Positions 9,186 to 18,920 are shown, counted from the first letter of the stretch. The stretch: DNA of 64,000 bases from Idiomarina sp. X4 (GCF_002808045.1 NZ_CP025000.1:1550001-1614000); one strand, 5' to 3'. Numbers and translations are program-made. Notes: generated by a model from the letters alone, not told the origin.

Positions 9186-10581
9186 TATCTGGATTGTTTT
9201 GTGGCTTCTTCTTACGCGGCCCGCGACGACGGCGTCTGGGCTTGCCGGTAGGTGCGCCGGACTTGCCAGTTTTCAGCTTCGCCGGATTATTCTGAGCTTC
9301 TGTCCAGAACTGTGCCAGTTCAGCCAGCTTTTTCTCATCTGGCTGGGCGTGGGCACGTAGCAGCATAAAGTCATAAGCGGCACGGAAGCGTTTGTGCTCA
9401 AGCGCTTTCATGGCACGACCACCTTTTGTGACTTGCAAACGTCTTTGCAGCTGCCAAATTTCACGAGCGGGTAGACTGAAGCGTTTAGGAATCGAAACAC
9501 GCTGAGACTGCCTGTGTACCACATCGGCAGCTGCAATGTTTATTGCATCCATCGGTGGCAGGCCGCCTTCATTTTCCAGCTGCTCTTTGCGAGCCAGAAG
9601 CGGCCACCATAACAGTACAGCAATGAGGTATGCCGGCGTTACGCGTTTGTCTTCAGCAATACGTTTATCCGTATCCTTAAAGGCTTTCAACAGCATTTGA
9701 TACGCCGGTGACTGAGCATCACTTAAATGCCCTTTGAGTATTGGGAATAGCTGTTGGAAGAGCCCTAGCTCCATCATCAGTGAAAAGTTTGCTGTGGCTT
9801 TACCTGACATAAACATTTTCAAAAATTCATCAAACAGGCGTGCAGGCGGAATGTTCGCTAACAACGAAGCCAACTCATTAATCGGTTCGCGGACTGCGTT
9901 ATCCATTTGCATGTTGAGCTTGGTCGCAAAACGCACCGCACGCAGCATTCTAACCGGATCTTCGCGGTAGCGTGTCTCCGCATCGCCAATTAATCGCAAA
10001 ACACCCTTATTGATGTCGTCGACGCCGTTAGCAAAGTCATAAATGGCAAAGTCGGCAATGTTGTAATACAGCGCATTTGCAGTGAAGTCGCGGCGCTCGG
10101 CATCTTCTTCTATGGTGCCATAGACGTTATCGCGCACTAACTGGCCATGCTCATCACTGTGTGCGTGCTGGTTTTTCTTGGCCGTTTTTGAATCAGGTTC
10201 GTCCGCGTGGTGTCCGCGGAACGTAGCGACTTCAATAATCTCTTTGCCAAACACGACATGCGCCAGGCGAAAGCGACGACCAATAAGACGGCAGTTTCTA
10301 AATAGCGACTTCACCTGCTCGGGCGTTGCGTTGGTGGTTACATCAAAGTCTTTCGGTTGAATACCTAACAAAATATCACGCACACAGCCGCCCACTAAGT
10401 AAGCGTCAAAGCCGCTGTTATGTAAGCGGTACAAGACTTTAAGTGCGTTTTTGCTAATGTCGTTCCGGGATACGGGGTGTTTATCTCTTGGGATAACTTT
10501 CAACGCCGGTAAACGACTGTTGCTGGAGGTATCCTTGCTGGAGAAAGCGCGTTTTGCTAACTCTTTTATTCGCTTAATAAT
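9172..10581 (-). CDS. pcnB: Poly(A) polymerase I, apparently starting at AUU
   Basis: Adds poly(A) tails to RNA 3' ends and so promotes decay. Class II nucleotidyltransferase motifs are clear: LVGGCVRDILLG followed by DFDVTT, then RRDFTANALYYN and RLIGDAETRYREDPVRMLRAVRFA. The basic C-terminal tail (RRRRRGPRKKK) is typical. The only in-frame ATG (10740) lies deep inside gluQ and adds 53 residues unlike any PcnB. An ATT at 10581-10579 has AAGGGAGAG at 10596-10588 with 6-base spacing and gives 469 residues, close to E. coli PcnB, which is known to start at AUU. A second ATT follows immediately and is an alternative. Confidence 0.93.
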   Translation of the reverse strand: MIKRIKELAKRAFSSKDTSSNSRLPALKVIPRDKHPVSRNDISKNALKVLYRLHNSGFDAYLVGGCVRDILLGIQPKDFDVTTNATPEQVKSLFRNCRLIGRRFRLAHVVFGKEIIEVATFRGHHADEPDSKTAKKNQHAHSDEHGQLVRDNVYGTIEEDAERRDFTANALYYNIADFAIYDFANGVDDINKGVLRLIGDAETRYREDPVRMLRAVRFATKLNMQMDNAVREPINELASLLANIPPARLFDEFLKMFMSGKATANFSLMMELGLFQQLFPILKGHLSDAQSPAYQMLLKAFKDTDKRIAEDKRVTPAYLIAVLLWWPLLARKEQLENEGGLPPMDAINIAAADVVHRQSQRVSIPKRFSLPAREIWQLQRRLQVTKGGRAMKALEHKRFRAAYDFMLLRAHAQPDEKKLAELAQFWTEAQNNPAKLKTGKSGAPTGKPRRRRRGPRKKKPQNNPDNGSA

Positions 10582-10642
10582 GGTGGTCTCTCCCTTACCA
10601 TTGTCATTGTTGTTTATTTTCAATTGGTCGCATATTGTACCG

Positions 10643-11494
10643 TCAAGCGGGCGTAATGTGCCACTTTTTGCGCCACTTTTGCACCGCAAAGGCCAGTATC
10701 TCACCAATGGCCCGTGTTTCGCTGACCTCGTGTGTTTCAATACCCAGGTAATTCAGCGCCGTTAACAAATTATTAGGTGCGTGTTGGCTGTTTATTGCCG
10801 GCGCGTGATTCTGCTTGCTGAGCTTGCGGCCATCGTCGGATGTGACTAACGGCAAATGCATCATTCTGGGCTGGGCGCTAGTAATATGCTGCCATAAAGT
10901 AAGCTGCCAAAAGCTCGGTACAACTAGGTCGCTGCCGCGCACAATATCGCTAATGCCTTGCTCAATATCATCAACCACCACCGCTAACTGGTATGCGTAA
11001 AATGCATCACGACGTTTGACGACGAAATCTTCTGCGCAGGTATTTGTATCGCCGTGCTGTACCCCGAGCGCGCGGTCATTGAATTGGTTAACAGGGGCGC
11101 TGTTAATATAACGAAGTGCGTAGGGTGTAGGACGTGGTTGACGAGTGCGGCAGTAACCATCATAAACACCGCCGCGTTCACGAATGGCTTTACGTGAACA
11201 ATCACATTGATAAATAAAACCTGTGGAGGTTAATGAGTCGATGCAGCTTTGGTAAACCTCGTCACGTTCGCTTTGGAAAATAACGTCGCCGTCCCAGGTG
11301 AGTCCGTGAGCTTCAAGTTGACCGAGGATAATATCAGCCGCACCGGGAACGGCGCGAGGTTTGTCGACATCCTCAATGCGAACAAGCCACTGGCCATGGT
11401 GTGCATGAGCGTCTAGGTAGCTACCAACAGCTGCTACTAACGAGCCCAAATGTAAAGGCCCCGACGGGGTCGGGGCAAATCGGCCTCGGTACAT
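10643..11494 (-). CDS. gluQ: Glutamyl-Q tRNA(Asp) synthetase
   Basis: Attaches glutamate to the queuosine base of tRNA-Asp. It is a 283-residue truncated paralogue of glutamyl-tRNA synthetase without the anticodon-binding domain. It has FAPTPSGPLHLGSLVAA near residues 6-22 (HIGH-type HLGS), Zn-site residues in YQCDCSRKAIRERGG, a downstream YC, and a KMSKS-like KLSKQNH near 224. It follows dksA by 6 bases as in E. coli. The queA and tgt genes for queuosine synthesis are at 60.7-62.9 kb. Confidence 0.95.
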   Translation of the reverse strand: MYRGRFAPTPSGPLHLGSLVAAVGSYLDAHAHHGQWLVRIEDVDKPRAVPGAADIILGQLEAHGLTWDGDVIFQSERDEVYQSCIDSLTSTGFIYQCDCSRKAIRERGGVYDGYCRTRQPRPTPYALRYINSAPVNQFNDRALGVQHGDTNTCAEDFVVKRRDAFYAYQLAVVVDDIEQGISDIVRGSDLVVPSFWQLTLWQHITSAQPRMMHLPLVTSDDGRKLSKQNHAPAINSQHAPNNLLTALNYLGIETHEVSETRAIGEILAFAVQKWRKKWHITPA

Positions 11495-11500
11495 GAGCCC

Positions 11501-11953
11501 TTAGGCTCCTGTCATCTGTTTCTCTTTCATTTCTGCGAGAGTTTTGCAGTCAACGCAGAGGTCCGCTGTTGGGCGTGCTTCTAAGCGGCGGATACCAATT
11601 TCTATGCCGCATGAATCGCAAAAACCGAAGTCGTCGTCTTCAATTTTTTGCAGCGTTTTCTCTATTTTCTTAATCAGTTTACGCTCGCGGTCACGAGTAC
11701 GCAGCTCAATGCTGAACTCTTCTTCTTGTGCTGCGCGATCAACAGGATCAGGAAAGTTCGCCGCTTCATCTTTCATATGATGCACGGTGCGGTCAACTTC
11801 CTGACGTAACTGACGACGCCACTCTTCCAGAATACGACGAAAATGCGCACGCTGCGCGTCATTCATGTACTCTTCGCCCTGCTTCTCCTGATAAGGCTCC
11901 AGGCCGGCTAGTGCCAGAATGCCATGGGTTTTCTTTTCCTTGCCTTGAGGCAT
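11501..11953 (-). CDS. dksA: RNA polymerase-binding transcription factor DksA
   Basis: Binds the RNA polymerase secondary channel and works with ppGpp on rRNA and amino-acid promoters. The 150-residue protein has the long coiled coil with the acidic tip motif [14 protein letters not shown] and a four-Cys zinc finger spaced C-x2-C-x17-C-x2-C near residues 113-138. A Shine-Dalgarno TAGGAG lies 8 bases before the ATG. It heads the dksA-gluQ-pcnB-folK-panB-panC run, all on the reverse strand with short gaps or overlaps. Confidence 0.98.
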   Translation of the reverse strand: MPQGKEKKTHGILALAGLEPYQEKQGEEYMNDAQRAHFRRILEEWRRQLRQEVDRTVHHMKDEAANFPDPVDRAAQEEEFSIELRTRDRERKLIKKIEKTLQKIEDDDFGFCDSCGIEIGIRRLEARPTADLCVDCKTLAEMKEKQMTGA

Positions 11954-12077
11954 TTTGGATCTCCTAATTCTCTAAAACTAGAGTGCTCTAAAAGCGTGCG
12001 TTTAAAAAAGGACGCTACATATACCAGAAAGGGATCAGGTTGGCAACGCTATTCCAACGACTCTTTTGCTCAAAATT

Positions 12078-12097
12078 TAACTCAATACCGCGAGTTA
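12078..12097 (-). terminator. Weak hairpin at the end of sfsA
   Basis: A 6-bp stem (TAACTC at 12078-12083 with GAGTTA at 12092-12097) overlaps the sfsA stop. Read on the reverse strand it is followed by AATTTTGAG, only four U residues. It may slow or end sfsA transcription before dksA, but it is weak. The rest of 11954-12094 should hold the dksA promoter; I cannot pick out convincing hexamers. Confidence 0.3.
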
Positions 12098-12799
12098 TAA
12101 GCGAACCGCAACTGGTCTCTCCAGTCGAATTTCTTTTTCGTTTATGGCGCATTTAACCGCGTAAAATTCGACACCGTGTTCCGCCGCTTTAATACAGAGT
12201 TCTGCGTATTTTGGATCGATATGTTTAGCTGGACTGACCGATTCAATACCGGTGTGCATGACCATATAGAGCTGGATGGCTCGGTCTCCTTGTCCGACAA
12301 CTCGCATGAGCTCATTCAAATGCTTATGTGCGCGCTGGCTGACGGCATCCGGGAAATAGCCTCTTTCTTTCTCGGCAAGTGTCACACTTTTTACCTCGAC
12401 AAAGCACTCTTTGTGGTCGGTATCTACGCCCCACCAGTCGATACGACTACTTTCCTGACCGTACTTCTTTTCAGCCCTTAGTTCGGACCAGCCGCTAAGC
12501 TCCGGTATGAGTTCGCTGTTTAACAGCTCTCCGGCGAGCGTATTCGCACAGCCGGTATTCACCGCAATAAACTCTCCTTCTTTAGTTCGTGATAATTCCC
12601 AGGTATGTGAGTACTTACGTTTCTTGTTGTCAGAAAGACTGCAATAAGCGTCGAAACCAGGCTCAGCACAGCCTGTCATTGCGCCTGTGTTCGGACAATG
12701 AACCGTTGTTATTTGACCATCGCCAAAATCGATATCGGCCAGAAAGCGCTTATAGCGTTTTTGTAAAACTCCCCGGCGAAGGGGCTTGTTAAATTGCAT
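12095..12799 (-). CDS. sfsA: SfsA family DNA/RNA nuclease-like protein
   Basis: Known in E. coli as the sugar fermentation stimulation protein; its biochemical role remains uncertain, with a PD-(D/E)XK-like nuclease fold proposed. From the ATG at 12799 it is 234 residues, the E. coli length, and starts MQFNKPLRRG like the E. coli protein. An ATG 12 bases upstream is in frame, but the downstream one has GAGG about 6 bases before it. Conserved segments are HCPNTGAMTGCAEPG, SRIDWWG, CFVEVKSVTLAE and GYFPDAVSQRA. It is divergent from pepB. Confidence 0.93.
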   Translation of the reverse strand: MQFNKPLRRGVLQKRYKRFLADIDFGDGQITTVHCPNTGAMTGCAEPGFDAYCSLSDNKKRKYSHTWELSRTKEGEFIAVNTGCANTLAGELLNSELIPELSGWSELRAEKKYGQESSRIDWWGVDTDHKECFVEVKSVTLAEKERGYFPDAVSQRAHKHLNELMRVVGQGDRAIQLYMVMHTGIESVSPAKHIDPKYAELCIKAAEHGVEFYAVKCAINEKEIRLERPVAVRL

Positions 12800-12854
12800 C
12801 AGAGACCTCATAACTCTAAAGTAACTGAAAGCAAATTATCGAGAGAGGTTGAGA

Positions 12855-14153
12855 ATGTCCAGCGCACTAACGGTTTACTTAACGAATGAAGCACCAGCAG
12901 CTCATTGGAACCCGAAGTCAAATGTCGTCTTTGACGGCGATGCCGCCAAAATAGTTTTGGTGGATGACGAGTCTGAGAATTTGCGGCGTATTCAAAAAGC
13001 CGGGCGAACCCTCGACAACAACGGCGTCATAAAGATTGCAGTGTCTGGTGACGACTGGGATATGGAACGCCAATGGGCACTTTATCAGGGTTTTACATCA
13101 ACGCTTTCGAAAAATGATGTGGTATGGCACACAGACGACAAAGAAGCGGCGAAACACCTTGATGCGATGCGTGATGCAACACGATTTAGTCGTGAGCTCA
13201 CCAACTTACCGGCCGAAGATATCTATCCTGAAAGTCTGGCAGAGCGTGTCATTGAGCATTTCAAAGGACTAGCACCCGATGCGATCAGTGCAGAGTTTAT
13301 TAAAGGTGAAGCGCTGAAAGACGCGGGCTGGATGGGTATTTATACGGTGGGTCGTGCCAGCCAGCATGCACCGGGCATGTTGGTACTCGATTACAACCCA
13401 ACGGGTGATGAAAATGCACCGGTCGACACCGCACTGATTGGTAAAGGGATTACTTATGACAGCGGTGGTTACAGCATTAAGCCAAGTGAAGGCATGCTGT
13501 CAATGAAGTGCGACATGGGTGGTGCAGCAACGGTCACTGGTGCATTGTCGTTAGCGATTCGTCGTGGTTTGAATAAACGCGTGAAGCTGATTCTCTGTTG
13601 CGCAGAAAACATGATTGATGGTCGAGCGTACAAGTTAGGCGACATTATCCGTTATAAGAACGGTTTGACCGTAGAAGTGGTGAATACTGACGCTGAAGGT
13701 CGATTGGTGTTAGCTGACGGGTTACAGGCCGCTGGCGAATTTGGCGCGAAAAATATTATTGATGCCGCTACCTTAACCGGTGCCGCTCAAATGGCCGTCG
13801 GTAATGAATACAATGCGCTGTTCAGTATTGATAACAGCGCCGCCGAGCGCGCATTGAAAAACGCCGATAAAGAACACGAACTACTGTGGCGCTTGCCGTT
13901 AGCACCTTGGCACTCAGAGAATTGCCCGTCAGCTTTTGCTGACACAGCGAACAGTCGTCCGCAAAAAGGTGGTGGTGCAGGCGGCGCCAGTAACGCGGCA
14001 GGCTTCCTGTTACGGTTTGCACCAGAGCAAGGTAAGGGCTGGCTTCACTTTGATTTGGCTGGTGCTTATCAGAAGTCAGCGACAGGTATGTGGGCAACAG
14101 GTGCGACAGCATTAGGCGTCAGAACCATTGCCGCCACCGTCCAAGGTGACTGA
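12855..14153 (+). CDS. pepB: Peptidase B, leucyl aminopeptidase family M17
   Basis: Cytoplasmic di-metal aminopeptidase acting on small peptides. From the ATG at 12855, with GAGAGAGG at 12841-12848 placed 6 bases upstream, it is 432 residues, near E. coli PepB (427). Metal and catalytic motifs are GKGITYDSGGYSIKPS near 194, KCDMGGAATV near 218, and the M17 signature NTDAEGRLVLADG near 272-284. The ending (TGATALGVRTIA) resembles PepB rather than PepA. It sits where ligT lies in E. coli, between sfsA and hrpB. Confidence 0.93.
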   Translation: MSSALTVYLTNEAPAAHWNPKSNVVFDGDAAKIVLVDDESENLRRIQKAGRTLDNNGVIKIAVSGDDWDMERQWALYQGFTSTLSKNDVVWHTDDKEAAKHLDAMRDATRFSRELTNLPAEDIYPESLAERVIEHFKGLAPDAISAEFIKGEALKDAGWMGIYTVGRASQHAPGMLVLDYNPTGDENAPVDTALIGKGITYDSGGYSIKPSEGMLSMKCDMGGAATVTGALSLAIRRGLNKRVKLILCCAENMIDGRAYKLGDIIRYKNGLTVEVVNTDAEGRLVLADGLQAAGEFGAKNIIDAATLTGAAQMAVGNEYNALFSIDNSAAERALKNADKEHELLWRLPLAPWHSENCPSAFADTANSRPQKGGGAGGASNAAGFLLRFAPEQGKGWLHFDLAGAYQKSATGMWATGATALGVRTIAATVQGD

Positions 14154-14159
14154 TTGGGT

Positions 14160-16628
14160 ATGACCTTGCCCGTTGAAAACGTGCTGCCGGCGTTAGCGCA
14201 ATGCTTCCCGGCAGCGCGTGTGGTTTTAGAGGCACCGCCGGGTGCCGGAAAGTCCACCTATTTACCCCTTTATTTGCTTCGAGAACAGTTGGGCACAAGC
14301 GGTATTACCGTTATGTTGCAGCCGCGGCGGGTTGCTGCTGTTAACGTGGCTAATTACCTGGCCAGGCAGTTAAATGAGCCGGTTGGCGAAACCGTTGGCT
14401 ATATTGTTCGCGGTGAGACGAAACGCACGAAGAACACCAAGCTTCTGGTCGTTACTGAAGGCGTATTAGTACGCTGGTTACAGGAAGACCCTGAGCTTAG
14501 TGGTATCTCCACACTGATATTCGACGAATTTCATGAGCGCAATTTACACAGTGATTTAAGTCTGGCGTTAGTCATGGATGCGCTGCCATTACGTGACGAT
14601 TTAAACCTGTTGGTGATGTCAGCGACACTGCCGGCCGAAGCTATTTCTGAGTGGTTGTCCGGGTATTGTGAAGGAGTAACAACGCTTAGAAGTGAAGGGC
14701 GTAGCTTTCCTATAGACATTCAATACCGAGCACCCAAAAAGCGAAGTGAGTGGTTACTGCAGTTGCCCACTGTCATTGTGGAGGCTTTAGGAAACGCTGA
14801 CAAAGGCGTATTAGTTTTTCTGCCGGGTATCTACGAAATTGAACGAGTGCAACAAGCATTGAGCTCTCTGTTGGCAACTGATGTCGACGTTTATACCTTG
14901 CATAGCCGGCTGTCACTTAAAGCGCAGCAGCACGCGTTAAAAGCCAGTGATGGTAAGCGAATTATCCTTGCGACTAACATAGCTGAAACCAGTTTAACCA
15001 TAGAGGGCATTGATGTGGTAGTGGACAGCGGACGTGAACGTCGAGCAAACTTTTTGCCGGGTTATGGCATGAACCAGCTGACCACGCACTTTGTATCCCG
15101 AGCGTCAGCAACGCAGCGAGCCGGTCGGGCCGGTCGCTTACAACCCGGAACCTGCTATCGGGCTTGGTCTAAAGCAGATGAGCATGGTCAACCTGAGTAT
15201 GCGAAGGCTGACATAGAAACACAGGACGTAACGTCGGTGGTATTGGAAGCCCTGAAATGGGGGAGCTCAGTGAGTGAACTTGCCTGGTTTACTCCACCTA
15301 ATCCGGTGCACTGTCGTGTTGCTGAACAATTTTTATCGTTAACCGGACTTTTGCACGACAAGCAACTGACGGGTAAGGCAATGTCATTGGATACGGGGAC
15401 TGATGTACGGCTTGCCCTCATCTGTGCCGCCGCAAACGAGACTGGTGATAAGGAGGCCAATAATAAGGTGAAGGCGGCTTGTGCCCGCGCTCTGGCGACG
15501 TTAGAAGAGCCGTCACCACAGATTAAAACGGTCAACATTCTTGAAAGTGCTAAGCAACATTATCAGCAGCGCCAGTCATTGAGCCGATGGCGAAGACGCT
15601 GGCAGTATTGGTTGCAACGTTTGCGGGTGACGGAAAATACGGAAGCGAATGAGAAAGGCGCAGAGCCGCTGCTAATAGCGGGCTTTCCAGACAGGTTGGC
15701 AAAGTACACTGAGACGAAAAGAAGCTTTCAGCTGGTGACCGGTGGGCGTCTGGCTCCCGTTGCCGAGTTATTGAGCCAGCCTCAATGGGCGATTATTTTC
15801 GAGGCCACCTTTCAAGAAGGCAACAGCACAGGAAAAGTGCGGAGTTATGTTGAAGTATCCGACATCTCTGACGCGATAGACGCTGCCGGGTTAGCTGTGT
15901 CTGAAACCCATTCAGCTGACTGGCTCGGTAATCAACAAACCCTGACTCGTGTTAGGCGCCAGGTCATCGGTGCATTGACACTCTCTGAAGAAAAGCTAGA
16001 CGGAAGCGTGAGCCATGAAGAATGTTGCCAGGCATTTTCGGAGTATCTTAATAAAAAAGGTCTTGAAACACTAAATTGGTCCCGAAAGGCAAATCAACTG
16101 TTGGCACGCATGCGTTTGTTACAGTCAGCTACCGGAGAGCTAAGTGACTACTCACTATCGACTGAGGGCTTGCTGTTTCAACTAGATGCTTGGGCTTACC
16201 CCTATTGGGATTCAGTAAAATCATTGTCGCAGTTGCAAGCCTGGGATCCCTATGAGGCGCTAACCTATTGGCTTAACTACGAGAAAGAACGACTGGACAA
16301 CGCCTGCCCTGAGCACTGGCAAACACCGACACAACGTAAAATCTTTATAAATTATCTGGACGGAACCCCGCGAGTTGAGGTGAAATTGCAGGAAATGTTT
16401 GGCGTAAAAGACTCGCCACGAATTATTGATGGCCAGCAGGTAGTATCGGTAGATTTACTCTCTCCGGCGGGCAGACTGCTGCAACGAACCAATGACTTAC
16501 ATAGCTTTTGGGATAACGCGTATCAGGAAGTCCGCAAAGAAATGCGAGGGCGTTATCCGAAACACCCATGGCCGGAAGACCCGATAAACGCCGAGGCAAC
16601 TTATAAAACCAAAAGGCAAATGCAGTGA
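14160..16628 (+). CDS. hrpB: ATP-dependent helicase HrpB
   Basis: DEAH-type helicase of unknown cellular target. About 822 residues with Walker A PPGAGKSTYLP near 24-34, the DEAH-position variant DEFHERN near 121, SAT motif MSATLP near 143, TNIAETSLTIEG near 271 and QRAGRAGR near 319, then the HrpB C-terminal domain. A TTG six bases upstream (14154) is an alternative start: AAGGTGA at 14143-14149 is 4 bases from TTG and 10 from ATG. The hrpB-mrcB pair is conserved in enterics and the stop overlaps the mrcB GTG. Confidence 0.94.
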   Translation: MTLPVENVLPALAQCFPAARVVLEAPPGAGKSTYLPLYLLREQLGTSGITVMLQPRRVAAVNVANYLARQLNEPVGETVGYIVRGETKRTKNTKLLVVTEGVLVRWLQEDPELSGISTLIFDEFHERNLHSDLSLALVMDALPLRDDLNLLVMSATLPAEAISEWLSGYCEGVTTLRSEGRSFPIDIQYRAPKKRSEWLLQLPTVIVEALGNADKGVLVFLPGIYEIERVQQALSSLLATDVDVYTLHSRLSLKAQQHALKASDGKRIILATNIAETSLTIEGIDVVVDSGRERRANFLPGYGMNQLTTHFVSRASATQRAGRAGRLQPGTCYRAWSKADEHGQPEYAKADIETQDVTSVVLEALKWGSSVSELAWFTPPNPVHCRVAEQFLSLTGLLHDKQLTGKAMSLDTGTDVRLALICAAANETGDKEANNKVKAACARALATLEEPSPQIKTVNILESAKQHYQQRQSLSRWRRRWQYWLQRLRVTENTEANEKGAEPLLIAGFPDRLAKYTETKRSFQLVTGGRLAPVAELLSQPQWAIIFEATFQEGNSTGKVRSYVEVSDISDAIDAAGLAVSETHSADWLGNQQTLTRVRRQVIGALTLSEEKLDGSVSHEECCQAFSEYLNKKGLETLNWSRKANQLLARMRLLQSATGELSDYSLSTEGLLFQLDAWAYPYWDSVKSLSQLQAWDPYEALTYWLNYEKERLDNACPEHWQTPTQRKIFINYLDGTPRVEVKLQEMFGVKDSPRIIDGQQVVSVDLLSPAGRLLQRTNDLHSFWDNAYQEVRKEMRGRYPKHPWPEDPINAEATYKTKRQMQ

Positions 16629-18886
16629 TAAAACGTCAATGGTTAAGTTATTTATTCTGGACCAGCGTCAAGATTGGCGTGGCGGTCGCGGCGATTGTTG
16701 CTGTGTATGCGATATACCTTGATGCTAGTCTGTCTAAGCATTTTAAAACGGAGCGCTATCAAGCCCCGGCGCTTGTCTATGCTGGCGAGTTGCGTTTATA
16801 CCCCGGTTACCCAATACAGCAATCGGCACTCGTTAAAACGCTCGAACGCATTGGCTATAACCGCAGTAACGATACCGAGCAGTCCGGCTATTATTCGGTG
16901 AGTAATAGCAGCGTTATGGTGCACCGTCGGCCGTTTGATTTCTCAGACGGTCCACAAATGTCTAAGCGGGTTCAGGTTCACTTTGTGAATGACCGAGTTG
17001 CATCTATTACCTCATGGCCCAGTGGGAGAGAGCTGGAGAGCTTTCGTTTGGAGCCTGAGCTCATCGGTCGAATTAGCACGTTAAGCAAAGAAGACCGGTT
17101 ATTGGTTGGTTTGGAAGTGGTACCTAACCTACTCATTGAGACGCTACTTCAGGTGGAAGATCGCAACTTCTATCATCATAAGGGGGTTTCTCCCTGGGCT
17201 ATTCTAAGAGCGTTAGTCGCGAACTTAAAAGCGGGCAGAACGGTTCAGGGGGGCTCGACGCTAACTCAGCAGTTGGTTAAAAACTTGTACCTCACCCGCG
17301 AACAAACCTTGTGGCGAAAATTTCATGAAGCCATGATGTCGCTGGTTATCGACTACCGTTTTGATAAAAATACTATTCTGGAAACCTATTTAAACGAAGT
17401 GTATTTCGGTCAGGACGGCCGCAACGCGATTCACGGCATAGGGCTTGCCAGCCAGTTTTACTTCGGTAAACAAGTTCAGGAGCTGTCAGTTGATGAGGTT
17501 GCGTTGCTCATTGGCATGATAAAAGGCCCTTCTTATTACGACCCCAGACGTTTTCCTGAGCGTGCGCAGGAGCGAAGGGACACCGTGTTAAAGGTGATGT
17601 TTGATCAGGATCTTATCGCTAAACCGACTTATGTCGCTGCGGTACAACGACAATTAGATGTTAGAGAAAGCCGGCGTTTAGTGGAGCATCCGTACCCTCA
17701 TTACATGGATATTATTAAGCGTGAAATGAAAACGCTGGCGCTGCCAGATGACTGGCAGGATACGGGCTTAAAGATATACACCCATATGGATGTTAACGCC
17801 CAGGAAGCGGTGCAAAAGTCGTTGGCGGGCAAGCTTAAAGAGGATGACAGTGCGCTGGAAGGGGCTATGGTGGTTGCTAATTACCGTCAAGGGACGGTAA
17901 CGGCTTTAGCGGGAGGACGTTTGAGTCAAACCGTTGGGTATAACCGCGCAATAATGGCGCTGAGGCCCATCGGCTCGCTTATTAAGCCAGTGATATACGC
18001 AACCGCAATGCAGGAGTCTGGTATTGGTTTGCATACTCCGGTGGTCGATGAGGCCATTACACTTGAGGACAAGCAAGGTAAGCAGTGGCAACCGCAAAAC
18101 TACGACAAGGAATTCAAAGGTAGTTTGTTGCTTTATGAGGCGTTGGTTGAGTCACGTAATATTCCGGCGGTGAGAGTGGGCGTAGAAGTCGGCGTGGATA
18201 CCGTCGTTGACTACATGAGACGACTAGGCGTTGTCACTCCTTTGGAGGCCTATCCGTCGTTGACGTTGGGCTCTGCGTCGCTGACGCCGTTTGCAGTCAC
18301 ACGAATGTACAGTGCGCTGATGAACGATGGACGCTTTCAGCCGCTCTCTGCGATTTCGTCTATTACCACGCATCAGGGCGATGTTTTATATCGGGCCTCT
18401 GAGAAAAATGCTGAACAAGTGTTTGACGCCAAAGTCGCTTATCTGACGAAGTTTGGTTTGCACGGCGTTGTTTCTGAAGGCACGGCGAGTGCTTTGCAAA
18501 GAGTACTGGCGGGGCAAAAAGTTGGCGGAAAAACCGGTACGACGAATGATTACCGGGACAGTTGGTTTGTCGCTGTTGACGGCGAGCAGGTAGTGACCGC
18601 CTGGCTGGGACGGGATGATAACCAACCGACAGGCCTGACAGGTAGCAGCGGCGCCTTAAGAGTCGTTGCTGATTACTACGAACGTAAACCGCCGTTAAGT
18701 ATGGCGTTGAATGTACCCGAACCGCTGAAGATGCAGCGCTTTCATGAACGGACAGGGCAGCGCATACCGAATGATTGTGGAAATGGCGAATTGTTGCCTG
18801 CAGAAGAAATACGCTTGCCGGATAACATAACCTGTGAGGGGAATATCGAGGAGAAAAGTTGGTGGGACCGCCTGTTTGGAGGCTAG
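16625..18886 (+). CDS. mrcB: Bifunctional penicillin-binding protein 1B
   Basis: Inner-membrane class A PBP that polymerises glycan strands and crosslinks peptides. It starts at GTG 16625, overlapping the hrpB stop. Order in 753 residues: short cytoplasmic tail, one membrane segment (about 9-30), UB2H domain (about 45-130), glycosyltransferase family 51 with EDRNFYHHKG near 178 and GGSTLTQQLVKNL near 211, then transpeptidase with SLIK near 448, SRN near 508 and KTGTTNDYRDSW near 636. The presence of UB2H indicates PBP1B, regulated by LpoB-type lipoproteins in enterics, rather than PBP1A. Confidence 0.96.
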   Translation: MIKRQWLSYLFWTSVKIGVAVAAIVAVYAIYLDASLSKHFKTERYQAPALVYAGELRLYPGYPIQQSALVKTLERIGYNRSNDTEQSGYYSVSNSSVMVHRRPFDFSDGPQMSKRVQVHFVNDRVASITSWPSGRELESFRLEPELIGRISTLSKEDRLLVGLEVVPNLLIETLLQVEDRNFYHHKGVSPWAILRALVANLKAGRTVQGGSTLTQQLVKNLYLTREQTLWRKFHEAMMSLVIDYRFDKNTILETYLNEVYFGQDGRNAIHGIGLASQFYFGKQVQELSVDEVALLIGMIKGPSYYDPRRFPERAQERRDTVLKVMFDQDLIAKPTYVAAVQRQLDVRESRRLVEHPYPHYMDIIKREMKTLALPDDWQDTGLKIYTHMDVNAQEAVQKSLAGKLKEDDSALEGAMVVANYRQGTVTALAGGRLSQTVGYNRAIMALRPIGSLIKPVIYATAMQESGIGLHTPVVDEAITLEDKQGKQWQPQNYDKEFKGSLLLYEALVESRNIPAVRVGVEVGVDTVVDYMRRLGVVTPLEAYPSLTLGSASLTPFAVTRMYSALMNDGRFQPLSAISSITTHQGDVLYRASEKNAEQVFDAKVAYLTKFGLHGVVSEGTASALQRVLAGQKVGGKTGTTNDYRDSWFVAVDGEQVVTAWLGRDDNQPTGLTGSSGALRVVADYYERKPPLSMALNVPEPLKMQRFHERTGQRIPNDCGNGELLPAEEIRLPDNITCEGNIEEKSWWDRLFGG

Positions 18887-18893
18887 TCCCACC
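18861..18893 (-). terminator. Strong hairpin ending hemL, embedded in the mrcB 3' end
   Basis: GGTGGGAC at 18861-18868 pairs with GTCCCACC at 18886-18893, and inside it GCCT (18870-18873) pairs with AGGC (18880-18883). Read on the reverse strand, downstream of the hemL stop, the stem is followed by AACTTTTCTC. The left arm is coding sequence of mrcB and its TAG stop overlaps the right arm. It may act on both converging transcripts, but only the reverse strand has a U-rich tail. Confidence 0.6.
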
Positions 18894-18920
18894 GGGTTAT
18901 TCGTTAAGAGTGCTGTAGTT

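Noticed and set aside
10582..10740. ATG-initiated N-terminal extension of pcnB
   Set aside because: Lies mostly in gluQ, has no resemblance to PcnB N-termini, and the ATT downstream has the good ribosome site.
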